This document shows positions 22,827-34,205 of a stretch of DNA of 64,000 bases, one piece after another. Made by a program: the position numbers and the translations under genes. The DNA comes from Apodospora peruviana (Eukaryota > Ascomycota > Sordariomycetes > Sordariales > Lasiosphaeriaceae). The notes below the pieces were generated by a model, which searched no databases, was not told the origin of the DNA, and saw only the letters and a program-made list of their open reading frames with translations. Where the stretch lies: contig JAUEDM010000002.1 of NCBI GenBank assembly GCA_033439685.1, positions 3,906,001 to 3,970,000 on the forward strand, in the 5' to 3' direction. Position 1 is the first letter of the stretch, and each line of letters opens with the position of its first letter.

Positions 22827-23140
22827 ATGAAGCAGAAGAGCCTCCCTTTCGACTTGACAACAATCGAACGCCGGGGCCAACCTACAGCTTGCAAGCAGCT
22901 GATAAAGAAGCATAACCGGCCACGCGGTCTCGAGGAGACACCCGCGTTCTTTCCAACCGAGGAAGAGTTTAAACCCCCGATATAATACATAAATAAAAGA
23001 TCTCCTCCGAGGGGAGAAAGGGCTCGTATGGGTCGCTGGAAATGAAAAGTGTCATGTATATTATTAAGTAGATCCTGATAGCGCGGCATCCGTCACCATC
23101 AGCGTCCGTTTCGACGGGCGCAAGACAACGAGGAGCGAGA
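22827..23140 (+). pseudogene. decayed fragment of a KDM5-type JmjN domain
   Basis: The 52-codon ORF 22827-22985 reads LPFDLTTIERRGQPTA, then RPRGLEETPAFFPTEEEFK. This matches in order the start of the KDM5/Lid2 family histone demethylases (an LDLxTVERRGQ leader, then the JmjN motif PTFxPTEEEF). After a stop codon the same frame continues as YINKRSP, like the family's EYIxKISPE, and a weak PDS block follows near 23075. No Jumonji catalytic domain, PHD finger or ARID is present, so this is a truncated relic, not an enzyme. It lies directly behind the broken hypothetical gene and 3' of the convergent TFIIA-like gene. Recognition is from memory of the family consensus. Confidence 0.55.
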
Positions 23141-23628
23141 GTGGCAGAACAAGCTGGACCGTCTCCGTCGCCGTCATCAGCGGCGGTTGTCATCGCGGAC
23201 GACATGGAGAGAGAGGAGGAATGTTACCAGGCTGTTGTCCTGGTCGTATCTGCATCCGGGTATTTCCAGGCCGCTGCTCAGATATCACATCACTAATGAA
23301 AGCTTCGTTGTCGATTAAAAGAATTCAAGAAACTCCGCGAGGAGCCATTTCGTCTCCCGTGCCACTGATGTTGTTGCCCAACCGACTTGAGTACCCTACA
23401 CTTGCCTACCAACATTGAAGGTACCAACAAGCTTAATTACCCCGTAGATGGTTCGCACCTTGACCAGAGAATGAAATACACCGCACCACCAGACCAGTTC
23501 CGGAGTACAGGCTCCTTTCTAACCAAAACGAAGAAACCCCCCTCTCAAACGTTCATATCCCAAAGGCCATCATCCATCTACATGTGCTCGACGACTTCCC
23601 GTATTAATCCTCCCACTAGCTCAGCTAG

Positions 23629-24033
23629 CTAGCTTCCTTCCTGTTTAGCCTTCCTCTCCTTCCGCTTATCCTTCTTGGTCATGTTGTCCCCCTTAAAGTT
23701 ATTGCTCAGACAAACAGCCTTGACGTTTTCGGCCTCGACAACCTCGCCATCGTCCATCTTGAACTTGATCGCCTTTATCCTGAACGACCAGACGTGCTCC
23801 CAGTAGTTAAAGTCCCTGACCACGCCCGAAAACTTCATCTTGGACTTGATTGCTTTCCCCCAAAGGTCAGGAGATGCCATGGCGTTGTCGAACCCCCTCA
23901 AAACCGCCATCCCCAGTTTGTGAGCCAGAGGCTCGGGGATTTGTCCTGAAGTGACGAGGTCGTCGAAGGCGTCGATTAGCGTCGAGCCGAGGGAGCTGTA
24001 TTGGTAGATTGGTTTGTCGAGGACGAATGCCAT
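23629..24033 (-). CDS. divergent TFIIA gamma-subunit-like protein (TOA2-like)
   Basis: An intron-free ORF of 134 aa. Residues about 10-60 follow the TFIIA-gamma helical bundle (SSLGSTLIDAFDDLVTSGQI, then PLAHK...LRGFDNAM). Residues about 65-110 follow its beta-barrel (KSKMKFSGVVRDFNYWEHVW, then FRIKAIKFKMDDGEVVEAENVKAV). TFIIA binds TBP on promoter DNA. Differences from usual fungal TOA2: the highly conserved DxYRFCDEVW segment is replaced by RDFNYWEHVW, there is a short insertion in the helical part, and a Lys/Arg-rich tail is added (KKDKRKERKAK). This suggests a duplicated, fast-evolving copy rather than the sole essential gene. The start at 24033 is the only ATG that gives the full domain. 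Confidence 0.7.
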   Translation of the reverse strand: MAFVLDKPIYQYSSLGSTLIDAFDDLVTSGQIPEPLAHKLGMAVLRGFDNAMASPDLWGKAIKSKMKFSGVVRDFNYWEHVWSFRIKAIKFKMDDGEVVEAENVKAVCLSNNFKGDNMTKKDKRKERKAKQEGS

Positions 24034-24957
24034 TCAGTTAAAGATGTCTGTGTCTGCGGGTGGGTGGGTAAGTTGGGTGTCTGGTGTCTACAGGAGATGG
24101 ACATTTGGGGGTCAGCTGTACCTTTGATACATAGGCAGGGAGGTAGATAGTCAAGCTATTGGTACTCTAATTCGTGGTAGCCCATATCTGGCGTATATTG
24201 GGTTTGAGAAAGTACAAAAAGTATAAGAGAAGTCGAGAGCTTAAATATCCGGCCACGCTCTCTGCGACATCCGGTCAGCGCTGCGGCGGTTCTGTGCTCC
24301 AAGTCACTGGTGGTGAGTAAAATCACTTTCCTCAAACTTGGTCTGCGTCAGGATAGTTGGATCACGATCGAATTTTCGTCTGGTCTGTCGAGAAACTCGG
24401 TGATAAGTCAGCGAGCGGGCTTCGAACAATGAGCGAGAGGCGATCCAAAGTCTTCAAGATGAGCAAACGTTGGCCAGAAAGTGCTGCTTCCTTGTAGGGA
24501 TCAAAACTGGCAAGTGTAACACGACGGGGCTCTGTAATATCACGTCGAATTCTTTTACAAGGGTGAGTGGATATCCAAAGGAGGGATGATGCGTGTCTGT
24601 TCGCCAACAATTCCCCCCGTGAGAATCTAGCTGGGAAAAATAAGGTTGACTGACAGTGGCGCACTTCGTCGATGTCATCTTCCGTGTAAATCGCTTCATG
24701 TTGATTCAGGGGCCAGGTTTCTCCCTCCCTCCCATGACGCATAGCAGCACATCATGATCCTGACCGGCCGGGGCCATCATCGATTTGATCACAGCGAGCA
24801 ATGACGGTGTCAAATGCAGGGATTGCCATGGTATTAATGCTTAGTATCCAAGAAATGACGAAGAAGAAGAACCTGGAAGACAAAAACGTATTTCAAAAAG
24901 CTGAAGCTATTATGCCGGGTATATCTAGTTTCCCTACGCCCACCTACCTGTGGGCAA
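24034..24957. other. 0.9-kb intergenic region
   Basis: Promoter side of the TFIIA-like gene and 3' flank of the methyltransferase gene. Nothing else recognised. Confidence 0.55.
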
Positions 24958-26600
24958 TCAATTATCCAAACCAGCCACCGGCGGCGGCTTCCTCCCGTGG
25001 ACGACCCAGAAATTCCAATAAGCATGCAGCTTCCGGTTCCTCAGGTCCTGCCTCACCATCGCCATGAAGACGTGCACTTCGTCGGCCGACCAGCCCAACA
25101 CCCGCGTGAACAGCGCCAGGCTCATCGAGTCGCAGCCCCACGTAAAATTCTCCTGCGCCCACCGGCCCAGCTCCTTGTACTTGGCCGTTTTTGGCCACGG
25201 GTTGATGGGCCACTTGACAGGCGTCGCCACGATGTCGACAAAGCCGGCCTCGCGCATCATCTCGGGCACGTGTCCGATGGCGTCGAGCGGGAACCCGGCC
25301 GTCTTGGCGGCCTCATGCATGTGGTCGTGCCATTTGACGAGCGCCGAGTCGTCGGGCAGCGTGCCGTCATCGCACTTGATGACGAAGTCGATGTCGTGGA
25401 CTTCAAGGTAGCCGTCTGTTTCGAGGAATCTAACGGCATAGGTTAGAGGACTGCTAGCTCGTGAGAGGGAGAGGAGAAAGGTGAGGTATACTCAAAACTT
25501 TGCCGGAAGAACTTGAGCCAGTCCTGGAACGCGCCGATCATGAGCTGGCAGTGTATGTAGTCGAACTTGTGCGTAAAGTTCCAAGGCTGCTCCAGGTCGT
25601 CGATCTCAAAGCTTAGGTTCGGAGGGACCGACAGTGGTTGGACAGGAGCCAAGTCCACGCCGAGCACGTCGGTTTCGGGATGAGCATCAGCTACAGAATC
25701 ATGTAAGTCATAGAGATGTTAAAGTTTCGTAGGGGCAAGACAGTCGTACCGAAGTCAATCGTCCACATGCCGGTACCGCAACCAACATCGAGGGCCCGGC
25801 GAATGTCCTTGAGAGGCGCCCAGTTCTGTTGCTTGTCTAGCGTGAGCCAGACCAAGTGGCACTGAAAGTCTGCCCTGGTGTTAATCTTGCACTCGCGTCC
25901 AGACCGGCGCATGCTGAACTCACCCAGACGTTCTATCTCTTGCTGGCAGTGTGAGTCCCGTCAGCATTTCGGAGTTAAGAGACATAGTACATGGAAGTCT
26001 GAGATGGGATAATAATCACTTCATCCATAGGAAGCACGTATTCTAAACGAGTACGATAGTGAAACATGCATTAGCTTCTGGACGACAACAACACATGCAG
26101 CATACATAGTCGATCAGTCGTGGATGGATTGGCACAAGGATGCATAATGGATAATCGTACGTACTCGCTCCCATGTAGCCCGTATACTGCCGGCCATGCT
26201 CCTTGACTTGCGAGATCAATTCGTCTCTCATCGACATGGTGGAAGAGTGGAACTGTAGATAGGTAGTCAGCCAACCCAAATGCATCAGGGTTGAAATAGA
26301 GAACACTCACGCTGCCGATGGCCGAATCGCCGTCGTCAAGGACCTGTTCGCTATCGAATTCCTGTTGGCATGGTCAGAACTTCGCACTTCCTCTCTGCAC
26401 TAGCAGACCCGACCATGTGGGCGCAGGGCAGGGCAGGGCAGGTACAGAAAGCGGGGATTCTGATCCTTCCATACATCGGCTTCGAGTACCGCTGTCAGGG
26501 CGGTATCGGTGGTCGCATTGGCATCATCTATCGGTCGCGCTGCCGGAGGACTCGCGCTAGCCGACTTGTGTCTGGGAGGACTGCTTCCGGGAGTTGGCAT
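24958..26600 (-). CDS. LaeA-like SAM-dependent methyltransferase
   Basis: Eight exons (26600-26475, 26361-26311, 26252-26165, 26042-26020, 25942-25924, 25869-25750, 25690-25492, 25429-24958) join in frame to 365 aa. They include two micro-exons of 23 and 19 bp whose products (KYVLPMDE and QEIERLD) are conserved in the family. SAM motif I is ALDVGCGTGMWTIDF (about residues 128-142), followed by ETDVLGVDLAP and YIHCQLMIGAFQDW. The family includes the global secondary-metabolism regulator LaeA and many LaeA-like cluster enzymes; this is one of the latter by general similarity. It is divergent to a P450 gene 1.06 kb away, which fits a small metabolite locus. The first ATG of the acidic N-terminal exon is 26600. 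Confidence 0.85.
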
Positions 26601-27659
26601 CTTCGGACTTGATGTCGCTGACTCGCTATGCGTGGAATCCAGGAACAACGGTTAAAAGATGGGTTGTTGGTTCTGGGGGCGTTTCCCAAGAAAGATCGGA
26701 CGAACCGCCGAGCTCAAGCAAAACCCTCGCTGTTGGTTTCGGGAAGCAGGTTTGCGGCGCAGATGCAGGCAATTCGTTGATGCGGGAAAACCAATCATCT
26801 GCCGCTTCATTTACTTTGAGGGGCCCCGGTTGGCCGGTTCAAATCTGGAGACGATGGTGAACTACGGTGTAAAGATGGTCGCTTTTCAACGCGTTCCAGT
26901 AATTGCCATGAAAAAAAAACGTGTGGAGAGCTTCCCCAGGTCCAACAAAAAATTTGGTTCCAATTGAAGCGGTGTGCGCTTTTTGCCACCTGGGCGCATT
27001 TGGCAGGCACGCACTCTTCCAGATAGGAAGTTACCGGTACGCCATTCACCACGGAACCATCCCCATTGGTGAGGCCGAGGGAGTGTGTGTGTGGTTCACC
27101 GTTCGGGGTGTTGGATGGGCTCTGACAGGCAAGTTCTGACGAACCCACACGGCAGTCGCCAGTCGGGCTTGCTTGACCAGCCGACCCGTCATTCCTCTTT
27201 TTATCATTTCAAACGTCGACGTGCAGTCGTTCATCTGACATGGAGCAGGGGATCATTCTGCAATCTGCAATTCGTGCGCGCAACCTAACACCGTTTTGGG
27301 ATCAAAAACGGGCATTGACAACCTCACTCGGTTAGCAGTGAACCCCTGTAACCCCTCTCCAGAGTTCCGCCAACCCCCGACTTTCTTTCGACCCAGCACG
27401 GGGGGACCGCAAACCAACCGAAATGGCAAATGCAGCAGCTCGAGGCATGGAGTTACCCATCGAGGTTACGGTGCAGTGCATGGAAGGTAAATACGTCCAC
27501 TGCCGGAGCCATTTGAACATTTTAACGCGAAACCTCCCCTCGTCGTCAATCCCCGCAGCAGCTTGAGCCATTTGTGCGACTTACCGAGTACCGTACCTCC
27601 TTTTGTTTCTTTACCCGGACGAGACAGTACTACTCCGTCGTCGTAAAACAACGGCCCGG
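26601..27659. promoter_or_regulatory. shared divergent promoter region, methyltransferase and P450
   Basis: 1.06 kb between the two divergent start codons. No gene or repeat is seen inside. A bidirectional role is inferred from the arrangement only. Confidence 0.4.
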
Positions 27660-29434
27660 ATGGAGCAAGGACTTAGCTTCCGGCTCACCGGTACCAGCCT
27701 GCTGGGTGCGCTGGTAGTAGCTTACCTGGCCCGAGTCGTTTACCAGTGGTACCGCCTCTCACACATTCCTGGGCCTTTCTGGGCCGCCTTCTCCAAGTAC
27801 TGGATGGTCCGAGAGTCGCTCAACGGACGCCAACCCATCACCATCAAGAAGGCCACAGACCAATATGGTGAGTTTTTGCCACCACTGAGGACTTATTCAG
27901 TAGTCAATGAACTAAAAATAAAAAACGGCAGGATCCCTGGTGCGGATCGGCCCGAACGAGCTCGTCACCGACGACCCCGAGGTCTTGCGCAAGATGATGG
28001 CTGTCCGCTCACCGTATACCAGAGGCCCATGTACGTCCTATCTGATATATCTGGTAACCAGGTCGTCCATTTTGAGTTGAAAAGTCTAAAGCTTAGAGAA
28101 TAGGGTACGATGCTATGCGATTGGATCCCACCAGAGATAACCTTTTCTCGCAGCGCGATGAGGTTGCCCACACCAAGCTTCGTGCCAAGATGGCCGCAGG
28201 GTACTCGGGCAAGGAAAACGAATCCATGGAGACGACAATCGAGGAGAACATCGCCAACCTCGTCAGCCTGGTCGAGACCAAGTACCTGTCGGAAGGACAA
28301 CAATACCGGCCCATGGATTTCGCCCAAAAGACACAGTACTTCACCCTCGACGTCATCAGCCACCTGGCCTTTGGCAAGCCCTTTGGCTACTTGGAGCAAG
28401 ACACCGATCCGTACGACTACATCAAGATCACCAACTCGTTCATCCCCGTCATGCTGGTCCTCGCCGATGTGCCGCTCCTGGCCAATATGCTCCAGTCCCG
28501 TCTCTTGCGAGGCCTGTTGCCCAAGTCCAGTGATAAGTTGGGGTTTGGTGCTTTTATAGGCGTCGCGAAGAAGATGGTAGCCGAGCGCTTTGCACCCGAC
28601 GCCAAGTCTCAGCCTGACATGCTTGGCTCCTTCATCCGCCACGGTCTGACCCAGGAAGAGGCAGCAGGGGAGTCGCTGCTCCAGGTGGTAGCAGGAAGCG
28701 ATACGTCCGCGTCGACGATCCGCCTCGTGATACTCTACCTTCTGGGAAACCCGCCGGCTTATAGACTCCTGCAGACGGAAATCGACAGAGGCATTGCCGC
28801 CGGCAAGATCTCTTCGCCTATCAAAGACGCCGAGGCCCGTCGGATGCCGTATCTGCAGGCGGTAATCAAGGAGGGGCTGCGAATCAAGCCGCCTGCATCC
28901 GGTGCTTTCTTCAAGACCGTGCCGCCTGGGGGTGATGTGATTCATGGCAAGTTCATCCCTGCTGGGACACATATCGGATCTTCGCCGTTTGGGATACACC
29001 ATGACAAGAAGGTGTTTGGAGCAGACGCCGAGATGTTTAGACCGGAACGCTGGTTAGAAGCGGACGAGGAAGGTCTGGCAAAGATGACGAGCACGGTTGA
29101 TATGGTCTTTCACTACGGGAAGTATCAGTGTCTGGGCAAGAACGTTGCCTTGATGGAGTTCAACAAGATCTTTGTCGAGGTATGGGAGTTCTGTTCTTCG
29201 GCTGTCAAGCTCTGACTAACGACGGAGTCTTCATTAGTTGTTACGCCGATTTGACTTTTGCCAGGTCAGGCCGGATCAACCTGCACATATCTCGAATGCT
29301 GTGAGTCATGCTCCGCCTTTTCACACACACGTTGGGTTCTCCAAGGCGTTGACGTTCATATGCAGGGAATTTGGATCATCGAGGACATATGGGTTCGGGT
29401 TACGCGACGACAGCCGGCGGAGGCGGCGCTGTAA
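27660..29434 (+). CDS. cytochrome P450 monooxygenase
   Basis: Five exons (27660-27867, 27932-28030, 28104-29179, 29238-29300, 29366-29434) give 504 aa. An N-terminal membrane anchor (LLGALVVAYLARVVYQWY) is followed by the PGP hinge. All core P450 motifs are present: oxygen-binding AGSDT (299-303), ExxR in KEGLR (E359, R362), FRPERW, and the heme loop FHYGKYQCLG with the cysteine ligand at 445. The pattern resembles the pisatin-demethylase/benzoate-hydroxylase-like fungal P450s. It is an ER-bound enzyme; the substrate is unknown. The neighbouring LaeA-like methyltransferase suggests tailoring of a small molecule. Exons 4 and 5 are small and less certain than exon 3, although both join in frame. 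Confidence 0.88.
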
Positions 29435-29675
29435 TGCCTCATGCGGGACTGAGCGACGGGTTTGTTTTCTGAGGAAACGGGAATCCGAAATGTCCTGACG
29501 ACTCGGTACTTTGGTCAGTGACTGGGCCCATGTACAGGCTTTTCACGCAGTCACGACAAGACGTCAAACCGTGGTATCTCGACAGCTTGACCAAAACATG
29601 AAACCATCTATCCGTTCTCCGTATTACATATGTGTACATCACGATTACCCAGGCAGGGTAGTATGTGACTCAACT

Positions 29676-30501
29676 CTACATCATGGCGACGAGCTGAAGG
29701 CCCAAAGCACCAAGAACACCCCATGCAGGGACCATGGCAGCAATATTCGCGCTTGACGTCCCTGTTGGTTTGTTGGTGGAATCGGTGGCGGTGCCCGCAC
29801 CGGTTGGAGGGCCTGTGCTGGACGTGGTAGATGTAGAAGTGGTAGGACGGATTGGAGCGGTAGGTCTGTTGTTGTCCCCTACTGTCAACATGTGGAGAGA
29901 AAGGCGGGAGTCGAGCTCCCCCAAAAACAACGGCGAATGATGCTTACCCGGAGCTCGGCGTAATTTCGCCGCCAGAACCGCCACCAGACCCGGAGCCAGA
30001 ACCGCTTCCGGAGCCGCTACCAGACCCGTCGTCTCCTCCACCTCCTCCAGAACCGGTAGACCCCGACCCCGACCCGGACGACCCGTCACCACTACTACCA
30101 CCACTACCACCTCCGGAGCCCAGCCCCCCTTTGGCGATCTGCTCCGCGTTGCACTGGTCTGCGAAGATGTCGGCGTTCATGAACTGCTCCCCCTCGGGAC
30201 ACAGCTCGGCCGGGAAGAACTGCGTGCAGTAGTTGTACCACATCCGTGCCGCGTTGTTAGGGCTGTTTACACCGGGATCACAGCTGTTGCTGGTGCACTG
30301 CATGGTTCCGACCGAGCCGTCGCCGCCGCACATGCACTCGGCGTAGCTACGGTCCTGGTAGAAGCCCGGACAGGACGCGAAGACCTCGTCCAGGCAGGCC
30401 GTGCAGGTCGGATCCGAAGGGCTGAAGCCGAAGATGTCGTTGGCGGCCAAAACGTGGGAGCTGCTCGCCAGCACCGCGAGGATGGTAGTGAAGCGCGTCA
30501 T
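29676..30501 (-). CDS. Cys-rich secreted protein, probably GPI-anchored
   Basis: Two exons (30501-29948, 29865-29676) give 247 aa. There is a signal peptide (MTRFTTILAVLASSSHVLA), then a module of about 120 residues with ten or more cysteines (CTACLDEVFASC, CMCGG, CTSNSC, YNYC, ELC). A long Ser-Gly/Asp-rich linker follows (about 29960-30110). Exon 2 encodes a Thr/Ser/Pro-rich stalk and a hydrophobic C-terminus (MVPAWGVLGALGLQLVAMM) typical of a GPI attachment signal. It is likely a cell-wall or membrane surface protein. The acceptor at 29866-29867 was chosen because the nearer AGs break the frame; the other choices lose the GPI tail. No known domain such as CFEM is matched convincingly. Confidence 0.75.
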
Positions 30502-31649
30502 GGTGGCGTGCGGGATGGGCTGGTGTTGGTTGACTCGGTTGACTCTGAGAGGAGGAGATACGGATATATCGAATGAGACTCGACGCCTGTAATTGTCGGC
30601 CACCACGCAAGACGGTATGTTGACCAAACGTGAGGAAGGAGGAGAAAAGCCACAGATCAGGGCGTCGCCTCTCCTCAGTCTTAAGTGGCACGACTCGCTA
30701 GCCCGCGTTCCCAAAGGATAAGCTATTTCAGCTTGTCAACATTGAGTTTGGTATTTACTAGTGCCGATTCATCCCCTGCGCTGTTCGCAAAGCACGCTTT
30801 TTTGGGGAAAAAAAAGGACAGGTCTGGGCGCCGTCAGGATCCTCATTACTACAACAAATGGGCGAGTCTAGGCCTGGAACAGCACAGCTTTTGATTGGTT
30901 CGATGGGAGCCGCTCGCCTTTGTTGCCGCAGATCTCCCCTGACCCCCTTGACGCTTTGGCCCGCTGTGTCGGGTCTAGCTTCGTGCGGCGTCCAGTTTAC
31001 ACGTAATATTCGATGCCAAGAACTAATAAATAGCATTCTTGTTTGAATGGTTTCGAGACGCTGATCGTTTTCCTCAGCCGCACACTTGCTAACCCGCAAT
31101 GGGAATGGTCGAGGCGGTAATCCAATGGACAAGAAACCGGTAAAACTACAGGTGTGCCCCCCTGGATGTCCTGCGTTCGCCAAGGCGAGTATTCAGCGCC
31201 TTCTTCTTTTCCATCGTCCTTGCTGCTCATATCATATCTGTTAGAAGACTGACTAAGATGCGAAGAGAGCAGACATCGTCTTGGATCGGGACTTACGTTC
31301 AATCACAATCAGCCTATGTGTATCAAGATGGAAGGTAAGGTACCTACCTACCTACCTAGTCTTGTTGATGGTTAGAAAGAACGAGACGTGTATAAAAACC
31401 TAAAGCAAATAAACGCCGTACCCTACTATTCTAGACTAGCAAGAGTGTTGAACGAGAAGCTAATTCTCGTATGCAACTATTAACTGTCCTCCAAAAGCCT
31501 AAGAAAGCATACTGTTCTTGATAGTACCTCACTGATCACTTCCAAGGAAAATATTCAACCCATGGCACTAACAGGCAATCGTCTTGGTCTGGTTCCATCT
31601 CCCTCGGCCTCACCGTCGTCTTTGCGCAGCCAGCCAGTTAGCCAGTTCT
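30502..31649. other. 1.1-kb intergenic region
   Basis: No gene supported. Contains a TACC-type short tandem repeat at about 31336-31358 within a GGTACCTACC cluster. Confidence 0.5.
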
Positions 31650-32979
31650 TCAAAGCTCGGCTCTCTTCCTGAGGCATGTCCCGTCAGGAAGTATTCTCTC
31701 CCTGAAGGGGCCCATCTTGTCCAAGACGCTCTTGTCCTTAGGACCATACGGCGACAGCTGTGCCACCATGTTGGGAAAATCGGCCCACCAGGTCCCAGAT
31801 CTCGAGGTGCAGAGCGTTCGTCTCCTTGCCATGCCAGCTGAACTGATCCTCCCACAGACAGTCGAGCTGTTGGGAGATGGTCTTGTGCGCCTTGTCAACC
31901 GAAACCACCTTCTTGTACGGGTCCTCCGGTTCGGAGATCATCTTCATCTTGATGTCGATGCCGTGCCCGTTGAGGAAAGGCCTGTTGTCGGCGATCCAAA
32001 GCCAAGTCGCATGGTCATGGTGGTTGTAGTTTCGTTGATGTTTATCTGCTGATCTTTGTTGTCAGGTCTGCTGCTGACGTCTGGGACTCCAGAAAGGCAA
32101 AGTGAAACTCGGTTCCGTCCGAGGACCGCGCGCCGAAGACGGGCCGCATCCAGTCCCGGGCGTCAAGAGACTGGTCGTTTCGCTTGCCCACGGCCGCCGG
32201 CGAGTCAACGGTGGTGTCGTTCCAGACTCCGAGGTGGCGAATCTCGACACCGCTGCCGGCTAGGGCCTTGGATAGTGTTGGAAGAACCACGTCTCGCACA
32301 TAGAGCGTGGTGGCATTGATGTGGCCTAGGGAAGCTGCCCTTTTGGGTGGACGGGTCGTCTGCTGCTTGTATGCCGCGATCATGTTGTTGACCGAGTTGA
32401 ACGACGGGAATGACTGCCAGCCGAGCAAAGCAATCGAGAGGGCCAGGGATATGGCATCAAGTACGCATGTGGCCGTACTTCGTTTCTTGTCGTCGCCATT
32501 TTTCTCCTCGGAGGCCGATACGCATTGTGTAGAGACACTAATCCAGGACCAAACAATCAGGCGGATGGCTATAAAAGTCGCAGCAACTCCGACATCGTTT
32601 TCTTTGCCGGCGTTCGTTTTCGCGTAGGATCCTAGGAATTTTACAATGTCCAACTTGCTCCGCCGGCCAAGGTCTTGCATCAGATCTGTAGGTTGAAGTA
32701 CTAGGGAGACATTTATCAGCACAAAAGGACTTCTGCTTTCACTTTTTCCTTTTTCCTTTGCTCCGGGATAGGAACTGATTTGAATGAACACTGGGGACTG
32801 GACTCACCAGTAGAACTTTGTGGATCTCGAGAACTCAGGAGAGCAGTGTTGGTGTTGTCGCCAACACCGTCTCGATTGCCAATGACTTGGGATCCTGCTG
32901 GTGGTAGAGGCACCGAGGCCGCAAGACCATGGACCGGCGCGCCAAGGAGGAGAAGGAGACAATGGCGAAGGGAAATCAT
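31650..32979 (-). pseudogene. secreted or membrane hypothetical gene with two frameshifts
   Basis: Exon 1 (32979-32808) encodes a signal peptide (MISLRHCLLLLLGAPVHGLA). Exon 2 starts at 32700 (GTGAGT to CCTAG), has a hydrophobic segment (VGVAATFIAIRLIVWSWISV) and continues to ARSSDGTEFHFAFLESQ. The frame is then lost: near 32044-32090 the reading must shift to reach WIADNRPFLNGHGIDIKMKM and LHLEIWDLVGRF. At about 31771-31780 it must shift again to NMVAQLSPYGPKDKSVLDKMGPF and a stop at 31650. The three pieces are collinear and protein-like, so they probably once formed one protein. Family unknown. Sequencing error is the alternative. Confidence 0.5.
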
Positions 32980-34205
32980 TTTGTTTCTTGGCTGGTCAAG
33001 GCACTCTCGATAGAATGTTTGTTGTTTGGATATAACAGTCAATGAAGACAGGTAGGGTGTTTATGATGTTGTAAGAGGCTGGCTTGATTTCCTCAGATAT
33101 TCTGCCCGGCGGTCTCTATCTTATACTTTTATGGTGATGGGATAATGCCAGCCAGCTTCGTTCTCTGTCCCTTGTTCCGAATATCAGGTGCTATTATTAA
33201 CAACACTTGCTCCGACCCTGTTAACTTCCAGCCATCCCAAGATTGGCCGTCTGAGGCGTCCCTCTGTAGCAGCGTAGGCGGATAAGATCCGACATGAAAG
33301 CCAGCGGCCGTGATCATGGTCTGGCGGTGGCTGTTTCTTCATCATGAGGTGAAGGTCGGAGATAGTAACATCACTGAAAATACTTCACCAATGTACTCTA
33401 CCTTGGCATGGTTTGCTCCTCTTTCAAGGACACAGGTTGGTACCTATTACTTGACTTTGCCAAAAGAAACAACAACTTTATCACCTAATGGAAATAAAGG
33501 TGCACGATTCCAGTCTTCAGGATTCAACACTAACCCCTCGGGAGACCGAGTGCCGAGGCTTTGAGGAAAGGGGCTGAGCAAGTACTTGCTTACACAATTA
33601 CATACCAACGTAGTCAGCTATCACAGAAGAATGCGCAACCATTCGCCTGAAAATGGATGACGGACACCGCTAACTCGAGTCCGAACCAACAATGGTCCCC
33701 ATCCGACTACTAACTAGCGACAAATTACGGCCAATAATCCCACCAAATTACTATCGCCGAGCGGGCCTGACCTCTTTTAGTACTTAGGTAGTTTTAGGTT
33801 CCACACAGCCCGGTCTGGGACCGTCAGGCTGATAGCATCCGCTCGTTTCTGGGCTTAGAATCTCAAAACTGGCAAAGATCAGACCGAGCATTCGATAGGA
33901 GAAGATGACAGGATCATGATGCAAGCGAGCAATTTGGCTCCATCCGTTGAGAGAGCAACAAGTACCATCTCATATAAGAACGGGCAGCCATCCGTCTGCA
34001 ACCACTGACCCAGGGCAGTGATATGAGTGTCTCATTCACCTCCTTCAAAACGTATTTAAAGCAAGCTCACAAGCATAAACAGTTGATAATTCACTCTCTT
34101 CACCTCTCGCTATTTACAACCACCTAGTTATCTACACATATTCAAGATCAAACCCAGAAACTCCATTATTTTATCTCCAACAATTTGATTACGGCCACCG
34201 TAGCC
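32980..34205. other. 1.2-kb intergenic region between divergent genes
   Basis: No gene supported. A TATTTAAA element at about 34053 may be the TATA box of the small secreted-protein gene at 34206. Confidence 0.5.
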
